Shown piece by piece: positions 16,381-25,627 of a stretch of 64,000 nt of DNA; the stretch's first letter is position 1; the number at the start of each line of letters is the position of its first letter. A program made the translations under genes and the position numbers. The notes beneath the pieces are model-generated. The model was not told the origin of the DNA. It ran no database searches and was given only the letters and a program-made list of their open reading frames with translations. Source of the stretch: Paracoccaceae bacterium (lineage in GTDB: Bacteria; Pseudomonadota; Alphaproteobacteria; Rhodobacterales; Rhodobacteraceae); contig JAFGXY010000055.1 in assembly GCA_016936395.1 (NCBI GenBank), positions 1 through 64,000 of the forward strand, written 5' to 3'.

Positions 16381-17778
16381 TCAATAACGGTAGTGGTCCG
16401 ACTTGAACGGTCCTTCGACCGCAACCCCAATATAATCGGCCTGATCCCGGCGCAATTCGGTCAGCTTTACACCGATCTTTTTCAGATGCAGGCGGGCGAC
16501 TTTTTCATCCAGCGATTTGGGCAGGATATAGACGCCGGGCTTATAGTCAGCGCCCTTGGTCCAAAGCTCGATCTGGGCCAGCACCTGATTGGTGAAAGAT
16601 GCCGACATCACGAAAGACGGGTGGCCAGTGGCATTGCCAAGGTTCAACAGGCGGCCTTCGGAAAGCAGGATGATGCGATTGCCATTCGGCATCTCGATCA
16701 TGTCGACCTGGTCCTTGATGTTGGTCCATTTGTGGTTTTTCAGCGCGGCGACCTGAATTTCATTGTCGAAATGGCCGATGTTGCCGACGATCGCCATATC
16801 CTTCATCTCGCGGATATGCTCGATGCGGATCACGTCCTTGTTGCCAGTGGTGGTGATGAAGATATCGGCGCTGGCGACCACGTCTTCCAACAGCACCACC
16901 TCGAACCCGTCCATCGCAGCTTGCAGCGCGCAGATCGGATCGACTTCTGTCACCTTCACACGCGCGCCGGCACCTTGCAGTGACGCGGCCGAGCCTTTGC
17001 CAACGTCGCCGTAGCCGCAAACCACGGCCACCTTGCCGGCCATCATGGTATCGGTTGCGCGGCGGATGCCGTCGACCAAGGATTCCTTGCAGCCGTACTT
17101 GTTGTCGAACTTCGACTTGGTGACGCTGTCATTGACGTTGATCGCGGGAAACGGCAGCAGCCCTTTCTTGTGCAGATCATACAGGCGATGGACGCCGGTG
17201 GTGGTTTCTTCCGAAACGCCCTTGATCTCATCGCGCTGCTTGGTGAACCAGCCGGGCGATGCCTTGAGCCGTTTCTTGATCTGGTTGAACAGGCAAACCT
17301 CTTCATCCGAGGTCGGAACCTCGATCAGATCGGTCTCACCCGCCTCAACCCGCGCACCCAGCAGGATGTACAGCGTGGCATCACCGCCATCGTCCAGGAT
17401 CATGTTGCAGGTGCCACCCTCGCCGCCGAACTGGAAGATGCGGTCGGTATATTCCCAGTAATCCTCAAGGCTTTCACCTTTGATCGCAAACACCGGGATG
17501 CCCGATTTGGCGATCGCCGCGGCGGCATGGTCCTGGGTCGAGAAGATATTGCATGACGCCCAGCGCACATCAGCCCCAAGGGCCGCCAGCGTTTCGATCA
17601 GAACGGCGGTTTGGATGGTCATGTGCAGCGACCCGGCAATCCGCGCGCCAGTCAACGGCTTGGTGGTGCCAAACTCTTCGCGGCAGGCCATCAGGCCCGG
17701 CATTTCGGTTTCCGCGACCGTCAGTTCCTTGCGCCCGAACTCGGCAAGCGCGATGTCTTTTACGATGTAGTCAGCCAT
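16381..17778 (-). CDS. ahcY: S-adenosylhomocysteine hydrolase
   Basis: AhcY splits S-adenosylhomocysteine into adenosine and homocysteine and so keeps methyltransferases running. The 465-residue protein starts [18 protein letters not shown] and carries the NAD-binding motif [16 protein letters not shown] near residue 225, the substrate-contact region [12 protein letters not shown], and the canonical end KSDHYRY. ATG 17778 is the family start. The regA-hvrA-ahcY neighbourhood matches the arrangement known in Rhodobacter capsulatus, here with an HD gene on the other strand between hvrA and ahcY. I looked for an SAH-type riboswitch in the leader and did not recognise one. Confidence 0.96.
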   Translation of the reverse strand: MADYIVKDIALAEFGRKELTVAETEMPGLMACREEFGTTKPLTGARIAGSLHMTIQTAVLIETLAALGADVRWASCNIFSTQDHAAAAIAKSGIPVFAIKGESLEDYWEYTDRIFQFGGEGGTCNMILDDGGDATLYILLGARVEAGETDLIEVPTSDEEVCLFNQIKKRLKASPGWFTKQRDEIKGVSEETTTGVHRLYDLHKKGLLPFPAINVNDSVTKSKFDNKYGCKESLVDGIRRATDTMMAGKVAVVCGYGDVGKGSAASLQGAGARVKVTEVDPICALQAAMDGFEVVLLEDVVASADIFITTTGNKDVIRIEHIREMKDMAIVGNIGHFDNEIQVAALKNHKWTNIKDQVDMIEMPNGNRIILLSEGRLLNLGNATGHPSFVMSASFTNQVLAQIELWTKGADYKPGVYILPKSLDEKVARLHLKKIGVKLTELRRDQADYIGVAVEGPFKSDHYRY

Positions 17779-17944
17779 GTTCAATTCGTCTCCTGATCTG
17801 TTGAGGGGCGCTCTATCACCGCTTGACCCCAAAAACAACGAGCATTGCCCTCGGTCGGTGCGGGCCGAAGCGTCGCCGGCATTTGCACGCAGCTTTCCGA
17901 AGCGCTAAATGTTGCGAAGAAGACGGAAGAAAAGGGCGACGCTG

Positions 17945-18541
17945 ATGGCACAGCCGCAACGCGCATGGCAACGCATGCTGTCAGGTCGGCGGCTTGATCT
18001 GCTGGACCCGACGCCGATGGATATCGAAATCGAGGATATCGCGCACGGGCTTGCCTTTGTCGCGCGGTGGAATGGCCAGACCCATGGTGACTGGCCCTAT
18101 TCCGTTGCAGAACATTCGCTTTTGGTCGAGGTGATCTTTTCGCGGCTGAACCCTGGGTGCGCCAACAAATGGCGGTTGGCCGCCTTGCTGCATGATGCGC
18201 CGGAATATGTGATCGGCGACATGATCTCACCCGTCAAGGCGGCGGTCGGGCCTGCCTATGGTGCGCTGGATGAACGCCTGACAGCGGCGGTGCATTTGCG
18301 CTTTGGCTTGCCGGCAATCTTACCCGCGGCCATCAAGAAACAGATCAAGGCCGCAGATCGGATTTCCGCCTGGATGGAAGCCGTGCAAATTGCCGGCTTT
18401 TCGCAAACCGAAGCCGACAGACTTTTCAAACGCCCGGATGTCACACTGATTTCCGGGTTGGAAATCCGATTGCGGCCCGCATCGGCGGTAAAGGCCGATT
18501 TTGTTTGTCGGCACGCCGCTTTATTGGCGGAATGCGGATAG
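17945..18541 (+). CDS. HD domain hydrolase, YfbR-like
   Basis: The 198-residue protein has an HD metal-binding pattern: SVAEHSLLV (His), LHDAPEYVIGDMISPVK (His-Asp and conserved Glu-Tyr), and KAADRISAWMEA (Asp). That order and the EYVIGD-type motif are typical of YfbR-related 5'-nucleotidase HD proteins. These act on deoxynucleoside monophosphates in E. coli; the substrate here is inferred only. ATG 17945 has AAAGGG eight bases upstream. It is convergent with the H-NS-like gene, with a small GCTGCC/GGCAGC hairpin between the two. Confidence 0.85.
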   Translation: MAQPQRAWQRMLSGRRLDLLDPTPMDIEIEDIAHGLAFVARWNGQTHGDWPYSVAEHSLLVEVIFSRLNPGCANKWRLAALLHDAPEYVIGDMISPVKAAVGPAYGALDERLTAAVHLRFGLPAILPAAIKKQIKAADRISAWMEAVQIAGFSQTEADRLFKRPDVTLISGLEIRLRPASAVKADFVCRHAALLAECG

Positions 18542-18586
18542 AAGAACAAGGCGCGCGCTGCCCAAAGGCAGCCGGCCCGGCGGCTG

Positions 18587-18901
18587 TCAGATCGCCATGT
18601 CTTCAGGTTTGGCGCCTGACTTGAGGGCCAGATCAAACCAGCGCGGCTTGCGCCCACGGCCTGACCACGTCTCGGATGCATTGGCAGGATTTGCGTATTT
18701 TGCTGCTGCTGGTGCGCGTTTTTTCGGGGCGGTCAACCCTACCAATTCGGATAGGGAAAAGCCCATCGCGCGGGCTTTTTCTTCAAGTTCGGCGATAGCC
18801 TCTTTCTTGCGACGCTCCTGAAATGACGCTATCGCCTTGGCGACTTGCGACTGAAGATCCTTGAGGTCTTTCAGGGACAGATCATTCAGGTTGATATCCA
18901 T
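18587..18901 (-). CDS. hvrA: H-NS family DNA-binding regulator (HvrA-like)
   Basis: This 104-residue protein has the two-part H-NS layout: an N-terminal coiled-coil oligomerisation region (about 1-55, LKDLKDLQSQVAKAIASFQE) and a C-terminal DNA-binding motif TWSGRGRKPRWF. In Rhodobacter capsulatus, HvrA is a trans-acting regulator encoded next to regA, and the position here downstream of regA on the same strand is the same. An AT-rich leader of about 80 bases separates the genes, so it may also have its own promoter. A generic H-NS role is the alternative. Confidence 0.88.
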   Translation of the reverse strand: MDINLNDLSLKDLKDLQSQVAKAIASFQERRKKEAIAELEEKARAMGFSLSELVGLTAPKKRAPAAAKYANPANASETWSGRGRKPRWFDLALKSGAKPEDMAI

Positions 18902-18981
18902 TCCCGTGGTCCTTTTACCGTTTATTGTTGTGCTTTAGTAGAATGCCTCCGGCAGAAACACAACAATTCGTTAAAAGGTTT

Positions 18982-19536
18982 TTATCGTGGACTGCGTTTT
19001 GCCAGAATCCGCTGAAGGGTCCGGCGGTGCATCGAAAGGCGGCGCGCCGTTTCAGAAACATTCCGGTCGCACATTTCAAACACCCGCTGAATATGCTCCC
19101 ACCGAACCCGGTCTGCCGACATCGGGTTTTCCGGCGGTGCAGGCATGGCTTCGCCCTTGGCCAGAAGGGCATTGGTCACTTCATTGGCATCGGCGGGTTT
19201 GGAAAGATAGTCGATCGCCCCAATCTTGACCGCCGCGACGGCCGTCGCAATCGCGCCATATCCTGTCAGCACGACGATCCGGCAATCGGGCCTGCGTTCG
19301 CGCAGGGCCTCTACCACGTCCAGCCCGTTGCCATCTTCCAGCCGCAGGTCAACCACCGCGTAAGCCGGCGGGCGGGTCTGAGCGATGGCCTTGCCGACAG
19401 CGACGCTTTCTGCGGTTTCGGTGACAAAGCCCCGACGCTCCATGGCGCGGGCCAGCCGTTTGACGAACGGCTCGTCATCATCCACCAGCAGAAGGGTTTT
19501 GTCCGGACCCAGGTCTGCCATCATCTCATCTGCCAT
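18982..19536 (-). CDS. regA: Redox response regulator RegA/PrrA/ActR
   Basis: RegA is phosphorylated by RegB and controls respiration, carbon and nitrogen fixation and, where present, photosynthesis genes. The 184-residue protein has a receiver domain with the acidic pair LVDDDEP (18-23), the phospho-acceptor Asp63 in VVDLRLEDG and Lys in YLSKPAD. An almost invariant Fis-type helix-turn-helix closes it (NVSETARRLSMHRRTLQRILAKRSPR region, 159-184). It follows senC on the same strand after about 60 bases, opposite regB. Confidence 0.96.
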   Translation of the reverse strand: MADEMMADLGPDKTLLLVDDDEPFVKRLARAMERRGFVTETAESVAVGKAIAQTRPPAYAVVDLRLEDGNGLDVVEALRERRPDCRIVVLTGYGAIATAVAAVKIGAIDYLSKPADANEVTNALLAKGEAMPAPPENPMSADRVRWEHIQRVFEMCDRNVSETARRLSMHRRTLQRILAKRSPR

Positions 19537-19597
19537 CGTTTTGGTCCTTGCGTTTTTGTCGCGTAGAACCGGAACCTAGGGGCTTTGCAGCGCAGGG

Positions 19598-20233
19598 TCA
19601 ATTTTTCTGCGCAGCGGGCGCGTTTTTCACAAAGCAGGCCACCCGATCGGCCATCTGTTCGGGCGTATCTTCCCGCCGGAAGGCATAGACAAAACCGATA
19701 CCCGGCAAGGTCAGATAGGTAGAGGTCGAGTGATCAATCAGATAATAGTCCGGATCGCCATCGTCCTGCTTTTTGTAAAAGGTCTTGTAGGCCTGCGAGG
19801 CAGCTTTCACCTGCTCGGGCGTGCCGGTCAGCCCGATCATCCGCGGATGCAGGTTGTCGGTAAAGTCGGCAAGCGTTTCGGGCGTATCGCGTTCAGGGTC
19901 AATCGAGATGAACACCGGCTGCACCTCTAGGCCGCGGGTTTCCAGAATGTCCACGGCTTCGGCATTGCGGGCATTGTCCAGCGGGCAGACATCGGGGCAG
20001 AAGGTGTAGCCGAAATAGACCAGCGATGGCTTGATCAGCACATCGGCATCGGTGACGGTGGTGCCGGTTTCGTCGATCAACTCAAACGGACCGCCAATCT
20101 TTGCGCCCGCGATCTGGCCACCACGACATTCGGCGAGGGCATCGCTCTCGCCCGGACGCAAGATATACAGGGCGGTGCCGCCCAACAGAGCCGCCACCAC
20201 GGCCGCTGTCAGGGCCACGTATGTTTTTGTCAT
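19598..20233 (-). CDS. senC: SCO1/SenC/PrrC copper-binding thioredoxin-fold protein
   Basis: SenC/PrrC is a membrane-anchored SCO protein that supplies copper to cytochrome oxidase and influences RegB signalling. The 211-residue protein has an N-terminal helix (about 6-25), the CPDVC copper motif at 79-83 and the downstream His in IDHSTSTYL. ATG 20233 is chosen because AAGGGA lies eight bases before it. The gene is divergent from regB with about 100 bases between them, so the two operons share a control region. Confidence 0.94.
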   Translation of the reverse strand: MTKTYVALTAAVVAALLGGTALYILRPGESDALAECRGGQIAGAKIGGPFELIDETGTTVTDADVLIKPSLVYFGYTFCPDVCPLDNARNAEAVDILETRGLEVQPVFISIDPERDTPETLADFTDNLHPRMIGLTGTPEQVKAASQAYKTFYKKQDDGDPDYYLIDHSTSTYLTLPGIGFVYAFRREDTPEQMADRVACFVKNAPAAQKN

Positions 20234-20332
20234 CGGTTCGATCCCTTGCATTCTTCTGACGTCGGACGGCATTGATCCCGCAGGTCAGCCCGCCTAGGCT
20301 TGGCAGGATAAAGGCTTTGCCGAAAGGTTACC

Positions 20333-21721
20333 ATGTTTTCCCCGACCCCCGGACTTCTGTCGCGTGACACCCGCAGCGATTGGGTGCGTCTTCGCACGCT
20401 GATCTTGTTGCGCTGGACGGCGATTGTGGGGCAATTGGCCGCAATCACAGTGGCCGACCGCTATTACGACATCCAGCTTCCCTTGGGGCTGTGCTATCTG
20501 GCGGTCGGGGCCTCTATCATCGCAAATCTTGTGTCGATCTTCGTGTTTCCGGAAAACAAGCGCCTGTCCGAAGTCGAAGCGATGATGACGCTGCTGTTTG
20601 ACCTGACGCAGCTTTCGTTTCTTTTGTATCTGACCGGGGGGCTGGCCAATCCTTTCGCGCTGCTGATCCTTGCTCCGGTAACGATTTCCGCCTCGGCACT
20701 GGAATTGCGCACCACCATCTTTCTTGGCAGCCTGTCGATCCTTCTGGTAACGCTGACGGCCTTTGTGCATGTGCCCTTGCGGTTGGCCGATGGCACGATA
20801 CTGACCGTGCCGGTACTGTTCGAGTTTGGCTTCTGGTTGTCCATTGTCATTGGCATCCTGTTCCTCGGCCTGTATTCCCGGCGGGTGGCCACCGAAATCC
20901 GGTCGATGTCCGAGGCGCTGCTGGCCACCCAGATGGCACTGGCCCGTGAACAGAAGTTGACCGATCTGGGCGGCGTTGTTGCCGCCGCCGCGCATGAATT
21001 TGGCACACCGCTGGCGACCATCACGCTGGTCTCGTCCGAGATGATGGACCAATTGGACAAAGGGTCCGAGCTTTACGACGACGCCAAACTGATCCGCGAT
21101 CAGGCCGACCGTTGCCGCGATATCCTGCGGTCGATGGGGCGGATCGGCAAGGATGACCTGCATCTGCGCACCACCCCGTTCGAGATGCTTGTCCGCGAAG
21201 CGGCGGAACCACATCAGTCGCGGGGCAAGACCTTGCACTTCAGCTTTTTGGCGGGGATCGACGGCAGCGACCGGCAGCCTCTGGTGACCCGCCGGCCCGA
21301 GGTGATTCACGGTCTGCGCAACCTTATTCAGAATGCGGTCGATTTTGCGCGCACCTCGGTCTGGCTTGACGGGGAATGGACCGCCGATACCCTGACCCTG
21401 CGGATCATCGACGATGGCGAAGGCTTTCCATCCCAAGTGATTGGGCGCATCGGTGACCCGTTCGTGCGCCGTCGCCGTTCGGCCCAAGATCTGGCGCGGC
21501 GGCCCGAGTATGAGGGGATGGGTCTGGGCCTGTTCATCGCCAAGACCCTGCTGGAACGCACCGGCGCCGAGTTGACCTTTGCCAACGCGTCCGACCCGTT
21601 CCTGACCCCCGAGGAACGCCCCGAACGCAGCGGGGCGATCGTCGAGGTGGTCTGGCCCCTCAACCGGCTGGTGCCGCCGTCCCAAAGCGGTCTGGGTCAG
21701 AACGCCCCGTTCGAGATATAG
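20333..21721 (+). CDS. regB: Redox sensor histidine kinase RegB/PrrB
   Basis: RegB senses the redox state of the respiratory chain and phosphorylates RegA. The 462-residue protein has six predicted membrane helices (about 25-180). It shows the quinone-site motif GGLANPFALLILAPV (102-116), the H-box AAAAHEFGTPLATI with His221, the redox-active Cys261 in ADRCRDIL, and N-, G1- and G2-boxes (NLIQNAVDFAR, DDGEGFP, GMGLGLFIAKTLLERTGA). All known sensory features are intact. The start ATG 20333 has AAGGT close upstream. Confidence 0.96.
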   Translation: MFSPTPGLLSRDTRSDWVRLRTLILLRWTAIVGQLAAITVADRYYDIQLPLGLCYLAVGASIIANLVSIFVFPENKRLSEVEAMMTLLFDLTQLSFLLYLTGGLANPFALLILAPVTISASALELRTTIFLGSLSILLVTLTAFVHVPLRLADGTILTVPVLFEFGFWLSIVIGILFLGLYSRRVATEIRSMSEALLATQMALAREQKLTDLGGVVAAAAHEFGTPLATITLVSSEMMDQLDKGSELYDDAKLIRDQADRCRDILRSMGRIGKDDLHLRTTPFEMLVREAAEPHQSRGKTLHFSFLAGIDGSDRQPLVTRRPEVIHGLRNLIQNAVDFARTSVWLDGEWTADTLTLRIIDDGEGFPSQVIGRIGDPFVRRRRSAQDLARRPEYEGMGLGLFIAKTLLERTGAELTFANASDPFLTPEERPERSGAIVEVVWPLNRLVPPSQSGLGQNAPFEI

Positions 21722-21757
21722 CGTTCAAGCGTCTTTATTCTTAGACTCGCCTTTAGG

Positions 21758-21772
21758 TTAATGTTGCATTAA
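21758..21772. promoter_or_regulatory. CtrA-type box TTAA-N7-TTAA upstream of the PAS gene
   Basis: The sequence TTAATGTTGCATTAA fits the full CtrA consensus TTAA-N7-TTAA and also forms a 7-base inverted repeat (GTTAATG/CATTAAC). It lies in the 96-base gap between regB and the PAS protein, about 46 bases before the chosen start. CtrA is widespread in Rhodobacteraceae, where it controls motility and gene-transfer-agent genes. Binding is inferred from sequence only. Confidence 0.5.
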
Positions 21773-21817
21773 CATACTAACCACTAGGTTGTATGACGAA
21801 TGCGGCGAGGGCGGCCG

Positions 21818-23392
21818 ATGGAGTCACACCTTTTGTTTGGGATCGGCCTTGGGGTGACGGCCATCCTGGCGTCGCTTGGAAGTCTGATGTTGCTGACCGC
21901 CTTTCAGGCCCGCCGCAGGCCCGCCCGTCAATCAATCTTTGATGACCGGCAAAAAACTACGCTGTTCTTGTTTGATGGCGAGTCTCTGGTTGATTGCACG
22001 CCCGGCGGCCGTGCGGTGCTATCGGCCTCGCCGGCCGAGGGCAGCGCCTGGGTCAAGCTTTTGGCATATCTGGGCACGATTTTTCCTGAAATTGACAAGC
22101 ACCTCGCCCGACTGGAGGCCGAGGGAGCCGTGACCTTGGCCACCGAAGACAGTTCGGGACAGCCCTTGTTGCTACAGGCCGAACAGCGGGGCGGCCTGAC
22201 CCGGATCACCCTGATCGACCCGGAAGCCGACGCGGGCGTGCACGGACTTGACCCTTTGGCACATCGCGCAATGACCGAAGAATTGGCCTTTTTGCGTGCC
22301 ATGCTGGCACAGGCCCCGATCCTTGCCTGGCGCGAGCGCGAGGATGGCGCGGTGATCTGGGCCAATGCCGCCTACATCCTGCACGCCGCCGATCTGTTGC
22401 CGCAGGGGCAAGACCTGTCCTGGCCCCTGCCCCACTTGTTTGAGCGGACCGCCATCCATCAAGGTGCCACCGGTCAGCGACAAAAACTGCGCTTTCCCGA
22501 TGGCGCCACCACCTGGTTCGATCTGGTCAGCACACCCGACGGCACCGGGCGGCGGGTCTATGCCCTGCGTGCGGACGCGGCGGTTCAGGCTGAAACCACG
22601 CTGCGCGATTTCATGCAGACCCTGACCAAGACCTTTGCCCATCTGCCGATCGGGTTGGCGATCTTTGACAATCAGCGCGCCTTGCAGATGTTCAACCCGG
22701 CGCTGCTGGATCTGACCGGGCTTCCGCCCGACTTCCTGTCGCGACGCCCGTCGCTGGTTTCGGTTCTGGATGCGTTGCGCGACCAGAACATGGTGCCCGA
22801 GCCGAAGGATTATCGCAACTGGCGGCAACAGATCACCGAATTGGAGCGCGCCGCGGCGTCGGGCATCTATGAAGAGACCTGGAACCTGCCGGGTGGGCAG
22901 ACTTACAAGGTGATCGGGCGACCCCACCCCAACGGGGCCCTTGCCCTGATGATCGAGGATATCTCGACCGAGATCACGCGCACCCGGCGCTATCGCGCCG
23001 ATCTTGAATTGGGCCAGTCGGTCATTGACTCGCTGGAAGAGGCGGTCTGCGTGTTTTCGGAAACCGGGCTCTTGGTGATGACCAACGCGGCCTATGCCAA
23101 GCTTTGGCAGCACGATCCGGCCATGGCCGTCGCGGTGGGGGGGATCACTTCGCTTTCGCAGCATTGGCGCAGCCAGACCGCCCCGAACCCGCTTTGGGCC
23201 GAGGCCGAGGAATTCGTGTCAACAGTCGGCGACCGGACAAGCTGGACCGCGGATGCCCGGCTTCTGGACGGCCGCATGGTGACCTGCCGCTTTGCACCGC
23301 TTTCCGGAGGGGCAACCCTTGTCGGGTTCCGGATTGTCCAGCCCGAAACAGGGTCGCGTCCGGCGCTGCCATCCAAGCGGCGCAGCGCCTGA
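21818..23392 (+). CDS. Membrane-anchored PAS-domain protein without kinase domain
   Basis: The 524-residue protein has one N-terminal helix (about 5-30) and then PAS-like repeats. One is around residues 150-270, starting with PILAWREREDGAVIWANAAY. The second is around 280-390 (AHLPIGLAIFDNQRALQMFN, ending IEDISTEITRTRR), and the third around 400-510 (VIDSLEEAVCVFSETGLLVMTN). No His-kinase, GGDEF, EAL or HTH motif follows, so the output must go through a partner. It sits behind regB in the same direction, with a CtrA-type box between. ATG 21818 has GAGGG upstream; ATG 21800 is the alternative. A role in RegBA or CtrA signalling is a guess from position. Confidence 0.82.
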   Translation: MESHLLFGIGLGVTAILASLGSLMLLTAFQARRRPARQSIFDDRQKTTLFLFDGESLVDCTPGGRAVLSASPAEGSAWVKLLAYLGTIFPEIDKHLARLEAEGAVTLATEDSSGQPLLLQAEQRGGLTRITLIDPEADAGVHGLDPLAHRAMTEELAFLRAMLAQAPILAWREREDGAVIWANAAYILHAADLLPQGQDLSWPLPHLFERTAIHQGATGQRQKLRFPDGATTWFDLVSTPDGTGRRVYALRADAAVQAETTLRDFMQTLTKTFAHLPIGLAIFDNQRALQMFNPALLDLTGLPPDFLSRRPSLVSVLDALRDQNMVPEPKDYRNWRQQITELERAAASGIYEETWNLPGGQTYKVIGRPHPNGALALMIEDISTEITRTRRYRADLELGQSVIDSLEEAVCVFSETGLLVMTNAAYAKLWQHDPAMAVAVGGITSLSQHWRSQTAPNPLWAEAEEFVSTVGDRTSWTADARLLDGRMVTCRFAPLSGGATLVGFRIVQPETGSRPALPSKRRSA

Positions 23393-23437
23393 CCGGATCG
23401 GCTTGCCACGGCGGACAGGGACGGTAAAACTGCCGCC

Positions 23438-23935
23438 ATGTCACAATTCGCCCCCCTGCTGATTGTTATGGCCACCGAGGCTGATACCGATGCACTTGGC
23501 AGGCTTCTGGCCGATCATCTGCATCCGGGCGATACGCTGCTTCTTGACGGGCCGATCGGTGCCGGCAAATCGCATCTGGCCCGCGCCTTCATCCGAAACC
23601 GGCTGGGCCGGATGGAGGACGTGCCCTCGCCCAGTTTCACCTTGGTGCAAACCTATGAGCATCCAGCGGGCGATATCTGGCATGCCGACCTTTACCGCCT
23701 GTCGCACCCGGATGAGGTGCTGGAACTGGGTCTGGAGGATGCCTTTGCCAGCGCGATCTGCCTTGTCGAATGGCCCGACCGGCTTGGCCGTCTTGCCCCC
23801 GCGAATGCCATTCATCTGACCCTGTCCCTACAGGGTGACGGTCGGTTGGCCGAACTGCGCTTTTCCGGTCGCGATGCGTTGCGCACGGCCTTGGCCCAGT
23901 TCTGCCCGCCCGACGACTGCCAAGCCGATGACTGA
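23438..23935 (+). CDS. tsaE: tRNA t6A synthesis ATPase TsaE
   Basis: TsaE is the ATPase that assists TsaB-TsaD in threonylcarbamoylation of tRNA. The 165-residue protein has Walker A GPIGAGKSHLARAFI (about 39-53), the VPSPSFTLVQTYE motif and the HADLYRL and LVEWPDR segments that define the family. Its stop overlaps the amgK start (ATGACTGA). It leads a long same-strand run to hslU. Confidence 0.95.
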   Translation: MSQFAPLLIVMATEADTDALGRLLADHLHPGDTLLLDGPIGAGKSHLARAFIRNRLGRMEDVPSPSFTLVQTYEHPAGDIWHADLYRLSHPDEVLELGLEDAFASAICLVEWPDRLGRLAPANAIHLTLSLQGDGRLAELRFSGRDALRTALAQFCPPDDCQADD

Positions 23936-24941
23936 CCGTGCCGCCTTGTCACAGGCCTTTTTGGCCGCCCACGGCTGGGGCGATGCGGACCGGCGGTTTC
24001 TGGCGGGCGATGCGTCGGACCGAAGCTATGACCGGCTGACAAAGGGCACCAAGACCGCGATTCTGATGGATGCGCCGCCCGGCCGGGGCGATGATCCCGC
24101 CCGATTTGTCGCCATTGCCGCGCACCTTGCCGGCATCGGCCTGTCCCCTCCGGCGATTTATGCGCAGGATCTGGCGAATGGCTTTTTGCTGATCGAAGAC
24201 CTTGGCGACCAGCTTTTTGCCCGCGCCCTGACCGCCGATCCGCAGCAAGAGGCCCCGCTATACCGTGCAGCGACCGATGTTCTGGTGCATGTGCAGCGCT
24301 TTCCCGCACCGGCCGGACTGCCGGATCTTGCGGCGCAGGATTGGGCGACCGCCGCTGCCTTTGCCATTGACTGGTATGCCTTTGCCGCCACCGGGCAAAG
24401 GCAAGACGCAACTGCCTTTGTCGCAACCTTGACAGCCGCCCTGCTGGCCCATGCCGATGGCCCGCGCGTGATGATCCTGCGCGATTATCACGCCGAGAAC
24501 CTGCTGCACCTGCCGGGACGGCATGGCGTGGCTGCGGTGGGGCTTTTGGACTTTCAGCTCGCGCAGATGGGGCAGCCGGGCTATGATCTGGTGTCGCTGG
24601 TGCAAGACGCGCGGCGCGATGTCTCGCCCGATGTGGCCGCCGAAATGATGGCGCATTTTGCTGCCCGGACCGGGCGCAATCTGGTGGCGTTTCAAACCTC
24701 GTGCGCGGTTTTGGGTGCCCAGCGCGCCTTGCGGATTTTGGGCATTTTCGCACGGCTTTGCCTTGTGGGCGGCAAGCCCGGCTATCTGCGGCTGATGCCA
24801 CGGGTCTGGCGCCAGTTGCAGGCAAACCTTGCGCATCCGGCCCTGTCAGACCTGCGCGATCTGTGCCATGACATGCTTCCGGAACCGACCGATGCCGTCT
24901 TGCAAACCATAGGGGACAGATGCGCGATCCCTTCCCCCTGA
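23928..24941 (+). CDS. amgK: Aminoglycoside phosphotransferase-fold sugar kinase AmgK
   Basis: AmgK phosphorylates MurNAc and GlcNAc at the anomeric position in the UDP-MurNAc recycling shortcut. The 337-residue protein has the APH fold: the N-lobe GDASDRSYDRL, the catalytic loop ILRDYHAENLLHL and the metal site GLLDFQLAQMGQPGYDLVSL. ATG 23928 overlaps the tsaE stop, and its 3' end overlaps the nucleotidyltransferase gene by 22 bases. The AmgK-MurU pairing is the main reason to prefer AmgK over a generic APH-family kinase. Confidence 0.88.
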   Translation: MTDRAALSQAFLAAHGWGDADRRFLAGDASDRSYDRLTKGTKTAILMDAPPGRGDDPARFVAIAAHLAGIGLSPPAIYAQDLANGFLLIEDLGDQLFARALTADPQQEAPLYRAATDVLVHVQRFPAPAGLPDLAAQDWATAAAFAIDWYAFAATGQRQDATAFVATLTAALLAHADGPRVMILRDYHAENLLHLPGRHGVAAVGLLDFQLAQMGQPGYDLVSLVQDARRDVSPDVAAEMMAHFAARTGRNLVAFQTSCAVLGAQRALRILGIFARLCLVGGKPGYLRLMPRVWRQLQANLAHPALSDLRDLCHDMLPEPTDAVLQTIGDRCAIPSP

Positions 24942-25627
24942 TGTTGTTTGCCGCCGGCTTTGGCACCCGGATGGGCGCGCTGACGGCCAGCCGCCCCAAA
25001 CCGCTGATCAAGGTTGCCGGGCGGGCGCTGATTGACCATGCCCTGATCATCGCTGACCGCGCCGGCATCAGGCGGCGGGTGGTGAACCTGCACTATCTGG
25101 GCGATCAACTGGCCGCACATCTGGCGGACCGCGACCTTGCACTATCGTGGGAGCGCGACGCGATCCTTGATACTGGGGGTGGCCTGAAAGCCGCCTTGCC
25201 GCTGCTGGGCGACGGCCCCATTCTGACGCTGAACACCGATGCGGTCTGGACCGGGGCCAACCCGCTGACCCAGTTGATGCTGGCGTGGGATGCCGACCGG
25301 ATGGACCAACTTTTCCTGCTGCTGCCCGCAGCGCAGGCGCGCAGCGCCACCGGACGATCTGACTTTGTGATGAACGATGACGGGCGCGTGGATTGGGCCC
25401 GCGGGCGTGACGGCTATCTTTATCTGGGGGCGCAGATCATCCATCCGCGCCTTTTGGTGGAAACTGAACAGGTATTCTCATTGCATGCGCCATGGACGCT
25501 GGCGATGGCTGAGGGCCGCGCTTATGGCGCGCTGCATCAAGGCGACTGGTGCGATGTCGGGCACCCCGAAGGCATCGCGCAGGCCGAAGACATGCTGCGC
25601 CAAGCCGGGGAATGGCCCGATGTTTGA
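24920..25627 (+). CDS. murU: MurNAc-1-phosphate uridylyltransferase MurU
   Basis: MurU turns MurNAc-1-phosphate into UDP-MurNAc, the step after AmgK. The 235-residue protein has the nucleotidyltransferase signature LFAAGFGTRMGALTASRPKP near the start, the IKVAGRALIDHAL motif, and TLNTDAVWTG at the metal-binding Asp. GDWCDVGHPEGIAQAE lies near the end. It overlaps amgK upstream and addB downstream, which implies tight coupling. The pathway is known from Pseudomonas and Caulobacter. Confidence 0.9.
   Translation: MRDPFPLMLFAAGFGTRMGALTASRPKPLIKVAGRALIDHALIIADRAGIRRRVVNLHYLGDQLAAHLADRDLALSWERDAILDTGGGLKAALPLLGDGPILTLNTDAVWTGANPLTQLMLAWDADRMDQLFLLLPAAQARSATGRSDFVMNDDGRVDWARGRDGYLYLGAQIIHPRLLVETEQVFSLHAPWTLAMAEGRAYGALHQGDWCDVGHPEGIAQAEDMLRQAGEWPDV

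Noticed and set aside
17779-17944. Possible SAH or SAM/SAH riboswitch in the ahcY leader
   Set aside because: Such elements occur in related bacteria, so I looked, but the conserved riboswitch core sequences are not visible here.
20294-21685. 463-codon minus-strand ORF
   Set aside because: Shadow of regB, which has complete kinase motifs on the plus strand.
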